Program-made: the position numbers and the translations under genes
The notes under the pieces: model-generated
What the model was told of the DNA's origin: nothing
Seen by the model: only the letters and a program-made list of their open reading frames with translations
Database searches by the model: none
Shown: one piece after another, positions 55,801-62,634 of the stretch
Layout of the letters: every line of letters starts with the position of its first letter
Position numbering within the stretch: the first letter of the stretch is position 1
Source: Flavivirga jejuensis
GTDB lineage: Bacteria > Bacteroidota > Bacteroidia > Flavobacteriales > Flavobacteriaceae
Assembly: GCF_030540765.1 (NCBI RefSeq)
Contig: NZ_JAUOEL010000008.1
Coordinates: 62,001 to 126,000, forward strand
DNA length: 64,000 bases
Direction: 5' to 3'

Positions 55801-56102
55801 TATCTTGTAATGAAAGCTCCTAAAAAAATGAAAATAAAAGCTAAATGCAACGTTAAAGTCGCCCATTTTTCTTTTTTATACAATCGGAATCTAAAAATAT
55901 TACCTGTAAAATTTATTACAAAAAATACCATAATGGCTTCAAACCACCAGGTATTGTAAATTAAATTTCTAGTATATGGCGTTGGTGACATTTCTTGTCC
56001 TACATCTAAAAATGTTCCTGTTGCCATAGCCGCTGCAAAGGCAATAAATAAAAAAGCAGTAAGACGTGTAGAGAATAGGATATTGGCGAGTTTATTTTGC
56101 AT
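52827..56102 (-). CDS. cytochrome c biogenesis protein, ResB-CcsA fusion
   Basis: The 1091 residues join a ResB (Ccs1)-like N-terminal half to a CcsA-like C-terminal half, the single-chain CcsBA haem exporter/synthetase of system II. The N-terminal half has three TM segments near the start (about 10-110), a large periplasmic part (about 115-425), and TM segments at about 430-455. The C-terminal half begins near 735 with a further series of TMs and contains the tryptophan-rich haem-handling motif WGRYWGWDPKETWALI near 1000. A second periplasmic region (about 500-720) has a His-rich start (SANDGHGHS). It attaches haem to apocytochromes. Confidence 0.93.
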   Translation of the reverse strand: MQNKLANILFSTRLTAFLFIAFAAAMATGTFLDVGQEMSPTPYTRNLIYNTWWFEAIMVFFVINFTGNIFRFRLYKKEKWATLTLHLAFIFIFLGAFITRYAGFEGMMAIREGATENTFLSSDTYVIGQIVGDYKINGQLQQRYLESKVDFSGRLENDFKIETDYNKQPVTIELEKFILGAEEDIVPNENGESYLKIVEAGGSGPHNHFLKLGEVQSIHNILFALNKPTTGAINITYNKDGLTIQSPFEGEYMTMATRAQGKLVKDSLQPLILRSRYIIGNMQMVFPKPVVKGVFDVVKKAQFLKNDADGAVFKVTANGETKRVGLLGGKGINGNYKEVEIGGLEFALKYGSKVLELPFNIKLNDFEAERYPGTEKGYSAYSSQVTVLDEKEGDFDYKIFMNNILDHGGYRFFQSGFDPDEKGTILSVNHDYWGSLITYIGYFMLYFGMMAILFSKHSRFGDLKNQLNKVKSKKAKLLTVLLLCFGLNMFSQEHSANDGHGHSKPTKSQIDSILTANIVPKAHADEFGHLVIQDLSGRMMPVNTYASEMLRKLSKNDTYEDFDANQVFLSIQESPTLWYNVPIIYLKYKKADSIRKMIGVSKDAKYATLADFFTEYGDYKLEPYLDEAYKAQVPNGFQKEFIEANQRVSLLYNTVEGMSLKIFPIPDDENNKWISTYDYRHGNFKIKDSLYGNFIKNGFGVYLYTLNQAKQTNDFSEASKLLKAFKKTQHQYGAEVMLSDDKVHTEVLYNRYDIFKKLFSWYLYAGSLFFILLIIQIFKDKNDTLNVTVTVFKWIILGLFILHTGGLIVRWYISGHAPWSDAYESMIYVAWSTMLFGFITGLSKKQEKISPEGATSTLSRIIVPIIGVFNRKSSDLTIAASAFVTSMILMIAHWNWMDPAIANLQPVLNSYWLMIHVAVIVASYGPFTLGMILGVVSLLLMIFTTKENKEKMLLNIKELTIINEMALTVGLVMLTIGNFLGGMWANESWGRYWGWDPKETWALISIMIYAFVIHMRLIPGLRGRWFFSLMSIVAFASILMTYFGVNFYLAGLHSYASGDQIVSVKFIAIACVIIFVLAGFAYRGYAKYYKK

Positions 56103-56168
56103 AATTCGACCCCGTTTTTAAGGTTGTGCAAATTTACGGATTTATACTAATTAAACCTTATATGTATT

Positions 56169-56189
56169 GCCACGAATTTCACTAATATT
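56169..56189. repeat. diverged ATTCGTG-family arm
   Basis: GCCACGAATTTCACTAATATT aligns to the left arm at 1781 with one inserted base and one mismatch. No matching right arm was found in the neighbouring spacer. Confidence 0.65.
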
Positions 56190-56314
56190 ATGTTAATTAA
56201 ATGGAAGCATATAATGGGTTCTGTTTTTTAGGTAATATTATAATGAATTCTGTAACAACTGTATAGTATATGATTATCGAAGCTGTTCTACTCAAACATC
56301 TTATTTATAATTGT

Positions 56315-56440
56315 AAAGACGCGAAGACGCAAAGTTAAATGGCTTCTCTTATTACCATTAACTAAATAGTTTCCATAACAACCAACTTATGTTTACTGAA
56401 TATTGTATATTGGTACGCGCAAAGACGCTAAGGCGCAAAG
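56315..56440. repeat. two period-8 CGCAAAGA microrepeats
   Basis: AAAGACGCGAAGACGCAAAG (56315-56334) and a 25-bp stretch at 56416-56440, CGCAAAGA-CGCTAAGG-CGCAAAG after a CG, are direct repeats with a period of 8. They lie in the 457-bp spacer 56103-56559, which has no gene. Related octamers occur at 56989 and in each unit of the array at 58503. Confidence 0.7.
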
Positions 56441-56496
56441 CTAAATTAATTACTAAATTAAATTACCTCAATATTTATCAAAATAACTAACTGGAG

Positions 56497-56552
56497 ACTG
56501 TCTACTATTTACTGAGCACTGTTTACTGAATACTGTTTACTGAATACCGTTT
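56497..56552. repeat. 14-bp tandem repeat, four units
   Basis: Consensus ACTGAATACTGTTT repeats at 56497, 56511, 56525 and 56539 with few changes, then a partial unit. A related single copy is at about 56392. It ends 8 bp before the haemoglobin stop and is a candidate variable-number locus. Confidence 0.75.
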
Positions 56553-56559
56553 ACTAAAT

Positions 56560-56955
56560 TCATCTTGCTTCAAATATTTTTAAATATAAAAACGTACTCA
56601 TTTTTCTAGCTCTTCTTTTTGCATTATCAGCGTAGTTACCTTCAAAAAGCTCGTCGACAGTTTCAAACCATAAATTCATCCATAGTCCAAAATGTAATTC
56701 TGAAATGCTATGGTTACTTTCTTTATCAACTTTAATATGAGCTTCTAACGGATTCCCTAAATACTTTTGTTCTAGTTTACGTGTCATAAAAAGGCTCGAT
56801 TCCCAAAACGTTGTTAAGCGTTCTAAATGTGTATCCCAATCTTTAATAACATTATTAAAAAAGGGCGCTAATACAGTATCCTTTCTTACTTTATTATAAA
56901 ATGATGATACTAATAAAAACACATCGTCTCTGGTTTTAATATCTTGTTTAGCCAT
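56560..56955 (-). CDS. group III truncated haemoglobin
   Basis: From ATG 56955 the 131 residues show the 2-on-2 globin of group III: LLVSSFYNKVR with Tyr20 (B10), FFNNVIKDWDTHLERLTTFWESSL, NPLEAHIKV with the proximal His at about 73, and HFGLWMNLWFETVDELFEG. An in-frame ATG at 56997 lies in a repeat-derived leader. Group III globins are linked to peroxide or nitric oxide chemistry; the substrate is not known here. It is surrounded on both sides by microrepeats. Confidence 0.87.
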   Translation of the reverse strand: MAKQDIKTRDDVFLLVSSFYNKVRKDTVLAPFFNNVIKDWDTHLERLTTFWESSLFMTRKLEQKYLGNPLEAHIKVDKESNHSISELHFGLWMNLWFETVDELFEGNYADNAKRRARKMSTFLYLKIFEAR

Positions 56956-56988
56956 AGGATACAAATTTAAACTTTTTATTCTCTCATT

Positions 56989-57009
56989 AAGCCGCAAGGT
57001 CGCAAAGAA
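56989..57009. repeat. CGCAAAG microrepeat upstream of the haemoglobin gene
   Basis: AAGCCGCAAGGTCGCAAAGA contains two degenerate units of the period-8 motif, 34 bp upstream of the chosen start. Confidence 0.55.
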
Positions 57010-57165
57010 TTGAAGATAAAAAAATCAATGACAAGGAATAGTCAATAGGTTATAAATAATTTAATTTTTACTAAAATATGTGATTAAAAATACTACTAAA
57101 AACCTTTAAATTAAAAAATCGTAATTCATAATTAATAATTCGTAATTCGTTAGTATTTTAGCGAT

Positions 57166-57933
57166 ATGATTTCAGTAGTAATTCTCGGTTCAGGCAATGT
57201 TGCAACTCATTTATTTAAGGCTTTTAATAAAGCTGAAAATGTTGTTATAAATCAATGGTATAGTAGAAATATAAGCACCATAACTTCTTACAACAAAGAG
57301 GTTGAAATTATTGATGATTTGTCATTAATTAAAGATGCCGATGTTTATATTTTAGCAATAAGCGATGATGCTATTTCTGAGCTTTCGACCCAACTTCCAT
57401 TTGAAGATAAATTAGTACTGCATACTTCTGGAAGTGTTAGTGTTTACGACATAGATAAAAAACATAAGCGTGGGGTGTTCTATCCGCTTCAAACGTTTAG
57501 TAAAGAGGCTGAAATAGATTTTGCTAATGTGCCAATTTGCATTGAAACTATCGATAAAAAATGTGCTCCTATTATAAAGGATTTAGCTTTATCCATTGGT
57601 AGTCCTACAAAAAGAGTCAATAGCGACCAGCGTAAAGTATTGCATTTAGCTGCTGTTTTTGTGAATAATTTCACTAATCAACTTTATAGAATTGGACACG
57701 AGATAACAGAAAGCCAAGGTGCTGAATTCGACCTTTTAAAACCTCTTATTCTGGAAACGGCTAAAAAAGTACAAGATTTATCTCCTTATAAAGCACAAAC
57801 AGGGCCTGCAAAACGTCATGATAAGAAAACAATACGCAAGCATTTAAAGCTTTTAGAAGATCAACACCACAAAGATATTTACCAACTACTAACCACCTCT
57901 ATAAAACATACGCATGGAAGAAAAAAGCTATAA
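57166..57933 (+). CDS. Rossmann-like and DUF2520 domain-containing protein
   Basis: The 255 residues start VVILGSGNVATHLFKAF, an NAD(P)-binding glycine loop. ADVYILAISDDAI and VLHTSGSVSVYDI follow, then GVFYPLQTFSK, as in 6-phosphogluconate-dehydrogenase-like folds. The C-terminal DUF2520 part has AAVFVNNFTNQLYRIG and TGPAKRHDKKTI. It resembles F420-dependent or ketopantoate-type reductases; the substrate is unknown. It overlaps the KdsC-like gene by 20 bp, so the two are translationally coupled. Confidence 0.88.
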   Translation: MISVVILGSGNVATHLFKAFNKAENVVINQWYSRNISTITSYNKEVEIIDDLSLIKDADVYILAISDDAISELSTQLPFEDKLVLHTSGSVSVYDIDKKHKRGVFYPLQTFSKEAEIDFANVPICIETIDKKCAPIIKDLALSIGSPTKRVNSDQRKVLHLAAVFVNNFTNQLYRIGHEITESQGAEFDLLKPLILETAKKVQDLSPYKAQTGPAKRHDKKTIRKHLKLLEDQHHKDIYQLLTTSIKHTHGRKKL

Positions 57934-58444
57934 AGAATACTTAGAACACATCACAACTTTTATATTTGATGTAGATGGTGTTTTAACGGATGGTACTGTA
58001 ACAGTAACGTCTTCTGGTGATATGCTACGAAATATGAACATTAAAGATGGGTATGCCTTAAAAACGGCCGTTGATATGGGGTATCATGTTTGCATTATTT
58101 CTGGAGGGTCTAACGAAGGGGTTCGCATCCGTTTACAAGGGTTGGGTATTTCTAATATCTATTTAGGTGCGCATAATAAAATTGAACAGTTAGATGAATA
58201 CCTTAACACAAACGGTATTAAATCTGAAAACGTGCTTTATATGGGGGATGATATTCCTGATTTCCCTGTTATGAAACGTCTTGGCTTACCTTGCTGTCCT
58301 CAAGATGCTGTTCCTGAAATAAAGAATATATCTAAATATATTTCTCATAAAAAAGGTGGTAAGGGTGCCGCTCGTGATGTTATTGAACAGGTACTGAAAG
58401 TACAGGAGAAATGGCATGGTAATTTTGTGGCTAAGTATGATTAA
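57914..58444 (+). CDS. KdsC-like HAD phosphatase (3-deoxy-manno-octulosonate-8-P phosphatase family)
   Basis: The 176 residues lack a cap domain, as expected for KdsC-type HAD-IIIA phosphatases. The nucleophile loop is FIFDVDGVLTDGTV (D19 and D21); later motifs are IISGGSNEGVRIR and MGDDIPDFPVMKRLGL, ending with GAARDVIEQVL. In Gram-negative lipopolysaccharide synthesis such an enzyme removes the phosphate of Kdo-8-P; direct proof of that substrate is lacking. The 165-bp tandem array starts 59 bp downstream. Confidence 0.87.
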   Translation: MEEKSYKEYLEHITTFIFDVDGVLTDGTVTVTSSGDMLRNMNIKDGYALKTAVDMGYHVCIISGGSNEGVRIRLQGLGISNIYLGAHNKIEQLDEYLNTNGIKSENVLYMGDDIPDFPVMKRLGLPCCPQDAVPEIKNISKYISHKKGGKGAARDVIEQVLKVQEKWHGNFVAKYD

Positions 58445-58502
58445 ATTCTGTTTGCAGTATTTAGAAATTAGTAACTCGTTTATTTGTAATTTTAATCTAT
58501 AA

Positions 58503-59314
58503 TATGTGGTTATTGGTTACCAAAGGCTTGGAGACGCTAAGTTGTTAGGAATAAAAATACATTATATTGTTGTATTGATTTAGGCAAGGAATGATATTGG
58601 GTTAAGTAAATAATATCATATTTGTGGTAATCTTTTTTATTTTAGTTAAATATTGAATTTTTGAAGCTATATGGTTGTTGGCTCGCAAAGGTGCGGAGAC
58701 GCTAAGTTGTTAGGAATGAAAACGCATTATATTGTTGTATTGATTTAGAAAAGGAATGGTATTGGGTTAAGTAAATGATATCATATTTGTGGTAATCTTT
58801 TTTATTTTAGTTAAATATTGAATTTTTGAAGCTATATGGTTGTTGGCTCGCAAAGGTGCGGAGACGCTAAGTTGTTAGGAATAAAAACGCATTATATTGT
58901 TGTATTGATTTAGGAAAGGAATGGTATTGGGTTAAGTAAATAATATCATATTTGTGGTAATCTTTTTTATTTTAGTTAAATATTGAATTTTTGAAGCTAT
59001 GTGGTTATTGGCTCGCTAAGACGCGGAGACGCTAAGTTGTTAGGAATAAAAACGCATTATGTTGTATTGATTTAGACAAGGAATGGTATTGGGTTAAGTA
59101 AATGATATCATATTTGTGGTAATAGTTTTTAATTTCGGCTAAATATTGAATTTTTGAACTATATATAATTGTTTGCTCGCTAAGACGCGGAGACGCTAAG
59201 TTTTTAGGAATAAAAGTGTATTATATTGGGACATATTGTTGTATTTATTTAGACAAGGAATGGTATTGGGTTAAGTAAATAATATCATATTCGTGTATTC
59301 GTGGCAAATCTTTT
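58503..59314. repeat. 165-bp tandem repeat array, about five units
   Basis: The landmark GAGACGCTAAG occurs at 58531, 58696, 58861, 59026 and 59190, so spacings are 165, 165, 165 and 164 bp. Each unit has the CGC.AAGA.CGCGGAGACGC microrepeat, a G-rich GGAATGGTATTGGGTTAAGTA block and an ATATCATATT..GTGG end. The last unit alone keeps the full TTCGTGTATTCGTGGC form. Units 2 and 3 are nearly identical, while the outer units differ more. No open frame runs through the array. It fills the 898-bp gap between the KdsC-like and UbiA genes. Confidence 0.92.
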
Positions 59315-59342
59315 AATTATTCATTTTAATTTTAAATAAACA

Positions 59343-60263
59343 TTGGACTTCTTAAACCTCATCCGCTGGAAAAATTTACTTATGATTGCTCTTGTGCAAT
59401 TACTTATTAAGTATGCTTTTTTAGAGCCTTTTGGGGCTCAAATAAGTTTAACGTCTTTAGGTATTACGCTTTTAATACTCGCTACTGTTTCTATTGCTGC
59501 TGCTGGAAATATTATTAATGACATATATGATGTTGAAACCGATTTTGTGAACAAACCAAATAGGGTCATTATAGGTAAATCCATTTCAGAAAAAATGGCT
59601 TATAATTTATTTATTGCTTTTAATATTATTGGTGTTGGTCTTGGCTTCTATTTATCTCATAGGGTTGGAAAAAGCCCTTTCTTTTCCCTTTTTGTTATTA
59701 TTTCTGCATTACTTTATGTCTATGCAACGTATTTAAAACGAACGCTTTTAATAGGAAATATCATTATTTCTGTATTAGTAGCCCTTAGTATTATTATTGT
59801 TGGTGTATTTGAATTACTTCCTTCTACTACACCTCAAAATCAGCCATTTCAATTAGCTTTTTTTAAGATTATTTTCAATTATGCCATATTTGCTTTTATC
59901 ATCAATTTATTACGAGAAATAGCCAAAGACATTGAAGATATTGATGGTGATCATAAAGCAGGTATGAATACCTTACCTATTGTAATTGGCAGAGAGCGTG
60001 CTAGTAAAGTATTATTCGTTTTATCTCTGGTACCGCTTTTTGTTATTACTTTATATACAATTGAATCTCTGTATAAAAATCAAATAGCTGTTATTTACTT
60101 TTTACTATTGGTAATTGGTCCTTTATTCTATATAAGCATTAAAGCTTTTAGTGCTAAAACAAAAAAAGATTATCACCATATTAGTAACATCCTCAAATTA
60201 GTAATGCTTTTCGGAATGCTTTCCTTACTTTTATACAAGTATATTATTCTAAATTATGCTTAA
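59343..60263 (+). CDS. UbiA-family prenyltransferase (geranylgeranylglycerol-phosphate synthase-like)
   Basis: The 306 residues have about eight hydrophobic segments and both aspartate motifs of UbiA enzymes: NDIYDVETDFVNKPNR (about 60-75) and EIAKDIEDIDGDHKAGMNTL (about 195-215). The enzyme joins an isoprenoid diphosphate to an acceptor. The start is a TTG at 59343; no ATG precedes the conserved FLNLIRWKNLL opening. The array's last ATTCGTG motif ends about 30 bp upstream, so this promoter region may be repeat-derived. It overlaps the maf start by 8 bp. Confidence 0.85.
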   Translation: MDFLNLIRWKNLLMIALVQLLIKYAFLEPFGAQISLTSLGITLLILATVSIAAAGNIINDIYDVETDFVNKPNRVIIGKSISEKMAYNLFIAFNIIGVGLGFYLSHRVGKSPFFSLFVIISALLYVYATYLKRTLLIGNIIISVLVALSIIIVGVFELLPSTTPQNQPFQLAFFKIIFNYAIFAFIINLLREIAKDIEDIDGDHKAGMNTLPIVIGRERASKVLFVLSLVPLFVITLYTIESLYKNQIAVIYFLLLVIGPLFYISIKAFSAKTKKDYHHISNILKLVMLFGMLSLLLYKYIILNYA

Positions 60264-60849
60264 CAAAAGACTAAAAAACCACCATATCATTTTAGCTTCT
60301 GGTTCTCCCAGAAGACAAGAGTTTTTCAAAAATTTAGGTTTAGATTTCGAAATCATTTTAAAACCCGTAAAAGAAGAATATCCGCCACGTTTAATCCATT
60401 TTGAAATTAGTAACTATCTGGCTCAATTAAAAGCACTTCCTTTTAAAAAGGAATTAAAGGACAATGAGATTCTTATTACCAGTGATACTATTGTTTGGCA
60501 CAATAATGAGGCTTTAGGAAAACCTAGAGACAAAGATGAAGCTTTCGCTATTTTAAAATCTTTAAGTAATACGACTCACGAAGTCATTACATCGGTTTGC
60601 TTTACTACTAAAACTTTTGAAAAAACATTACACGCTATTACCAAGGTAACTTTCAAAGCTCTTAGCGATGATGAAATCGAATACTACATAAACACCTGCA
60701 AACCTTATGATAAAGCAGGTGCTTATGGTATTCAAGAATGGATAGGTCAAATAGCCGTGACCAAGTTAGAAGGTTCTTATTTTAATGTTATGGGTCTACC
60801 CACTCATCTTGTTTACAAAACGTTAAATGATATTGTTGACGCATCTTAA
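60256..60849 (+). CDS. maf: Maf-like nucleoside triphosphate pyrophosphatase
   Basis: The 197 residues have the family start IILASGSPRRQEFFKNLGLDF (12-32) and ITSDTIVW with the catalytic Asp near 77. LGKPRDKDEAFAILKSLS and DKAGAYGIQEWIG follow. Maf proteins hydrolyse dTTP, UTP or modified nucleotides as a housecleaning function; which one is not decidable. It overlaps the UbiA gene by 8 bp and probably shares its transcript. Confidence 0.92.
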   Translation: MLNKRLKNHHIILASGSPRRQEFFKNLGLDFEIILKPVKEEYPPRLIHFEISNYLAQLKALPFKKELKDNEILITSDTIVWHNNEALGKPRDKDEAFAILKSLSNTTHEVITSVCFTTKTFEKTLHAITKVTFKALSDDEIEYYINTCKPYDKAGAYGIQEWIGQIAVTKLEGSYFNVMGLPTHLVYKTLNDIVDAS

Positions 60850-60879
60850 GTTTGTAACTTTATATCTTAATTAGTTAAG

Positions 60880-61824
60880 ATGAAAAAAATTATTAAAGCT
60901 GAAATCATTTTTTGGAGCACCATAGGTCTATTAACATTAGTTACATCTTGCAAAAAAGAGACTAAGACTCCAGAATTAGCGCATAATACGGGAACTCATT
61001 CTATAATAAGTCAACCTTTTGAAGTAAAAGAGCCTTCACAAGAGTTTAAAAATTACTGGTATGCAGGTGAAGCAGAAATAACGTCGTATAAATTAGAGCA
61101 AGCACGCTATGGTGAAATAAGAAACGGAAAGGCTGTTTTAATATATGTAACAGAAGATTTCTTACCAAAGGTTCAAGTAAAGGCAGATAAACAAAACGCA
61201 AATAATATTCCTGTTTTAAAACTAAATGCCACCAAAAAATTCAATACAGGTATCTATCCATATTCTATAATGCAAAGTACCTTCTATCCTGTTTCTAATG
61301 ATAAGCATGCTATAAAAATATCCAGTTCTATGCAAGAATGGTGCGGACATGTATACGCTCAACTTAATAATAAAAAGCAATTTGAAATCATGTCACATTC
61401 CTATTTCGAAGGAGAAGCAGATAAACATTTTAATATAGATAAAGCTATCTTAGAAAATGAATTATGGACACAATTACGTATCGATCCTAAATCACTTCCT
61501 ACTGGAGATCTGGAAATAATACCTTCTTTTGAATATACTCGATTAAAACATGTGCCTTTAAAAGCTTATAAAGCACTAGCTAGCATAAAAGAAAACATTT
61601 ATTCAATTTCTTATCCAGAACTTAACAGAACCTTATCAATCACTTTCAATCCAGATTTCCCTCATGATATTTTAAGTTGGGAAGAAAGTTTTAAAAGTGG
61701 TTTTGGAGCAAATGCTAAGGTTTTAAAAACTAAAGCAACCAAGTTAAAAACAATCAAATCTGCTTACTGGAGTAAAAAGAATAATAAGGATGACATTTTA
61801 AGAGATACTCTCCAATTAAATTAA
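60880..61824 (+). CDS. conserved lipoprotein next to maf (often mislabelled as Maf)
   Basis: The lipobox LVTSC (Cys near 24) makes this 314-residue protein a probable lipoprotein, so it is not a Maf enzyme despite names transferred from its neighbour. The mature part contains FKNYWYAGEAEITSYKLEQAR, then YPYSIMQSTFYPV and SSMQEWCGHVYAQL. The middle strand set resembles no family I can name. It starts 30 bp after maf. Function unknown. Confidence 0.65.
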   Translation: MKKIIKAEIIFWSTIGLLTLVTSCKKETKTPELAHNTGTHSIISQPFEVKEPSQEFKNYWYAGEAEITSYKLEQARYGEIRNGKAVLIYVTEDFLPKVQVKADKQNANNIPVLKLNATKKFNTGIYPYSIMQSTFYPVSNDKHAIKISSSMQEWCGHVYAQLNNKKQFEIMSHSYFEGEADKHFNIDKAILENELWTQLRIDPKSLPTGDLEIIPSFEYTRLKHVPLKAYKALASIKENIYSISYPELNRTLSITFNPDFPHDILSWEESFKSGFGANAKVLKTKATKLKTIKSAYWSKKNNKDDILRDTLQLN

Positions 61825-61843
61825 AAAAATACGTTTAGTAACG

Positions 61844-61851
61844 TATCTTTG
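61844..61851 (+). promoter_or_regulatory. TAnnTTTG -7 element
   Basis: TATCTTTG lies 23 bp before the ATG at 61875. Confidence 0.55.
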
Positions 61852-61874
61852 TCATATATTCTAACTGACAAATC

Positions 61875-62405
61875 ATGTTTTTTGAAACTTACCAAAACGA
61901 ATTAAAAATAACGGGGATTATTCTTATTTCATTACTAATCATAAGATTCATTACCAATTTCACTATAACAAAAGTTGCCAGAAGAAATGGTATAAACGAA
62001 GCCAGAATTCGTCTTATGCGTAGGTACATAACTGTGACCTTATTTTTAATTGTTATACTTATTGAAGCCTTTGTTTTTGGTGCACAATTTAAGGATCTTG
62101 CCGTCATTTTTTCTTCAATTTTTGCAATATTGGGTATTGCTTTATTTGCTATTTGGTCAATTCTCAGCAATGTTACATCTGGTATTATCATGTTTTTTAA
62201 TTTCCCTTATAAAGTAGGCGATAAAATAGAAATTCATGATAAAGATTTCCCTATTAAAGCCATCATTGAAGACATTAGAGCGTTTCAATTACACTTAAGA
62301 ATTGATAATGGTGATTTAGTAACCTACCCTAATAATTTAATGCTTCAAAAAGCGGTAACTCTAGTTGAAAAAGATGCTATAGATGAAGGTATTGATGCTA
62401 TTTAA
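61875..62405 (+). CDS. short MscS-like mechanosensitive channel domain protein
   Basis: The 176 residues have about three transmembrane helices (roughly 12-30, 48-65 and 70-100, with the pore-like FAILGIALFAIWSILSNVTSG). The beginning of the MscS beta domain (FNFPYKVGDKIEIHDKDF...VTYPNNLML) follows. The C-terminal alpha/beta domain of full MscS (about 280 residues) is absent, a form common in Bacteroidota. Channel activity is probable but not shown. Confidence 0.85.
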   Translation: MFFETYQNELKITGIILISLLIIRFITNFTITKVARRNGINEARIRLMRRYITVTLFLIVILIEAFVFGAQFKDLAVIFSSIFAILGIALFAIWSILSNVTSGIIMFFNFPYKVGDKIEIHDKDFPIKAIIEDIRAFQLHLRIDNGDLVTYPNNLMLQKAVTLVEKDAIDEGIDAI

Positions 62406-62604
62406 ATATTTAATAGATTTTATTCCAAATGGCAAAAAATAGAAGTAATAATTACAAGAAAAAAGTGGTTACAATTTAATTAACACCTTCATAAATTACT
62501 GATTTTAAACTTATAAACGACTTCTAATCACCACCACTCTACAACCAACAACATTGTAACGTTAAAGAAACATTAAAAGGAACTCAATGCGCTTGTAACT
62601 TTGT

Positions 62605-62612
62605 TATATTTG
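62605..62612 (+). promoter_or_regulatory. TAnnTTTG -7 element of the PIG-L deacetylase gene
   Basis: TATATTTG is a consensus match 22 bp before the ATG at 62635; a second match, TAACTTTG, starts at 62596. Confidence 0.55.
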
Positions 62613-62634
62613 ACCTTTAGCTAACAACTCTATC

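Noticed and set aside
58503-59314. CRISPR array
   Set aside because: Units of 165 bp are contiguous with no unique spacers between short repeats, and no cas genes are near.
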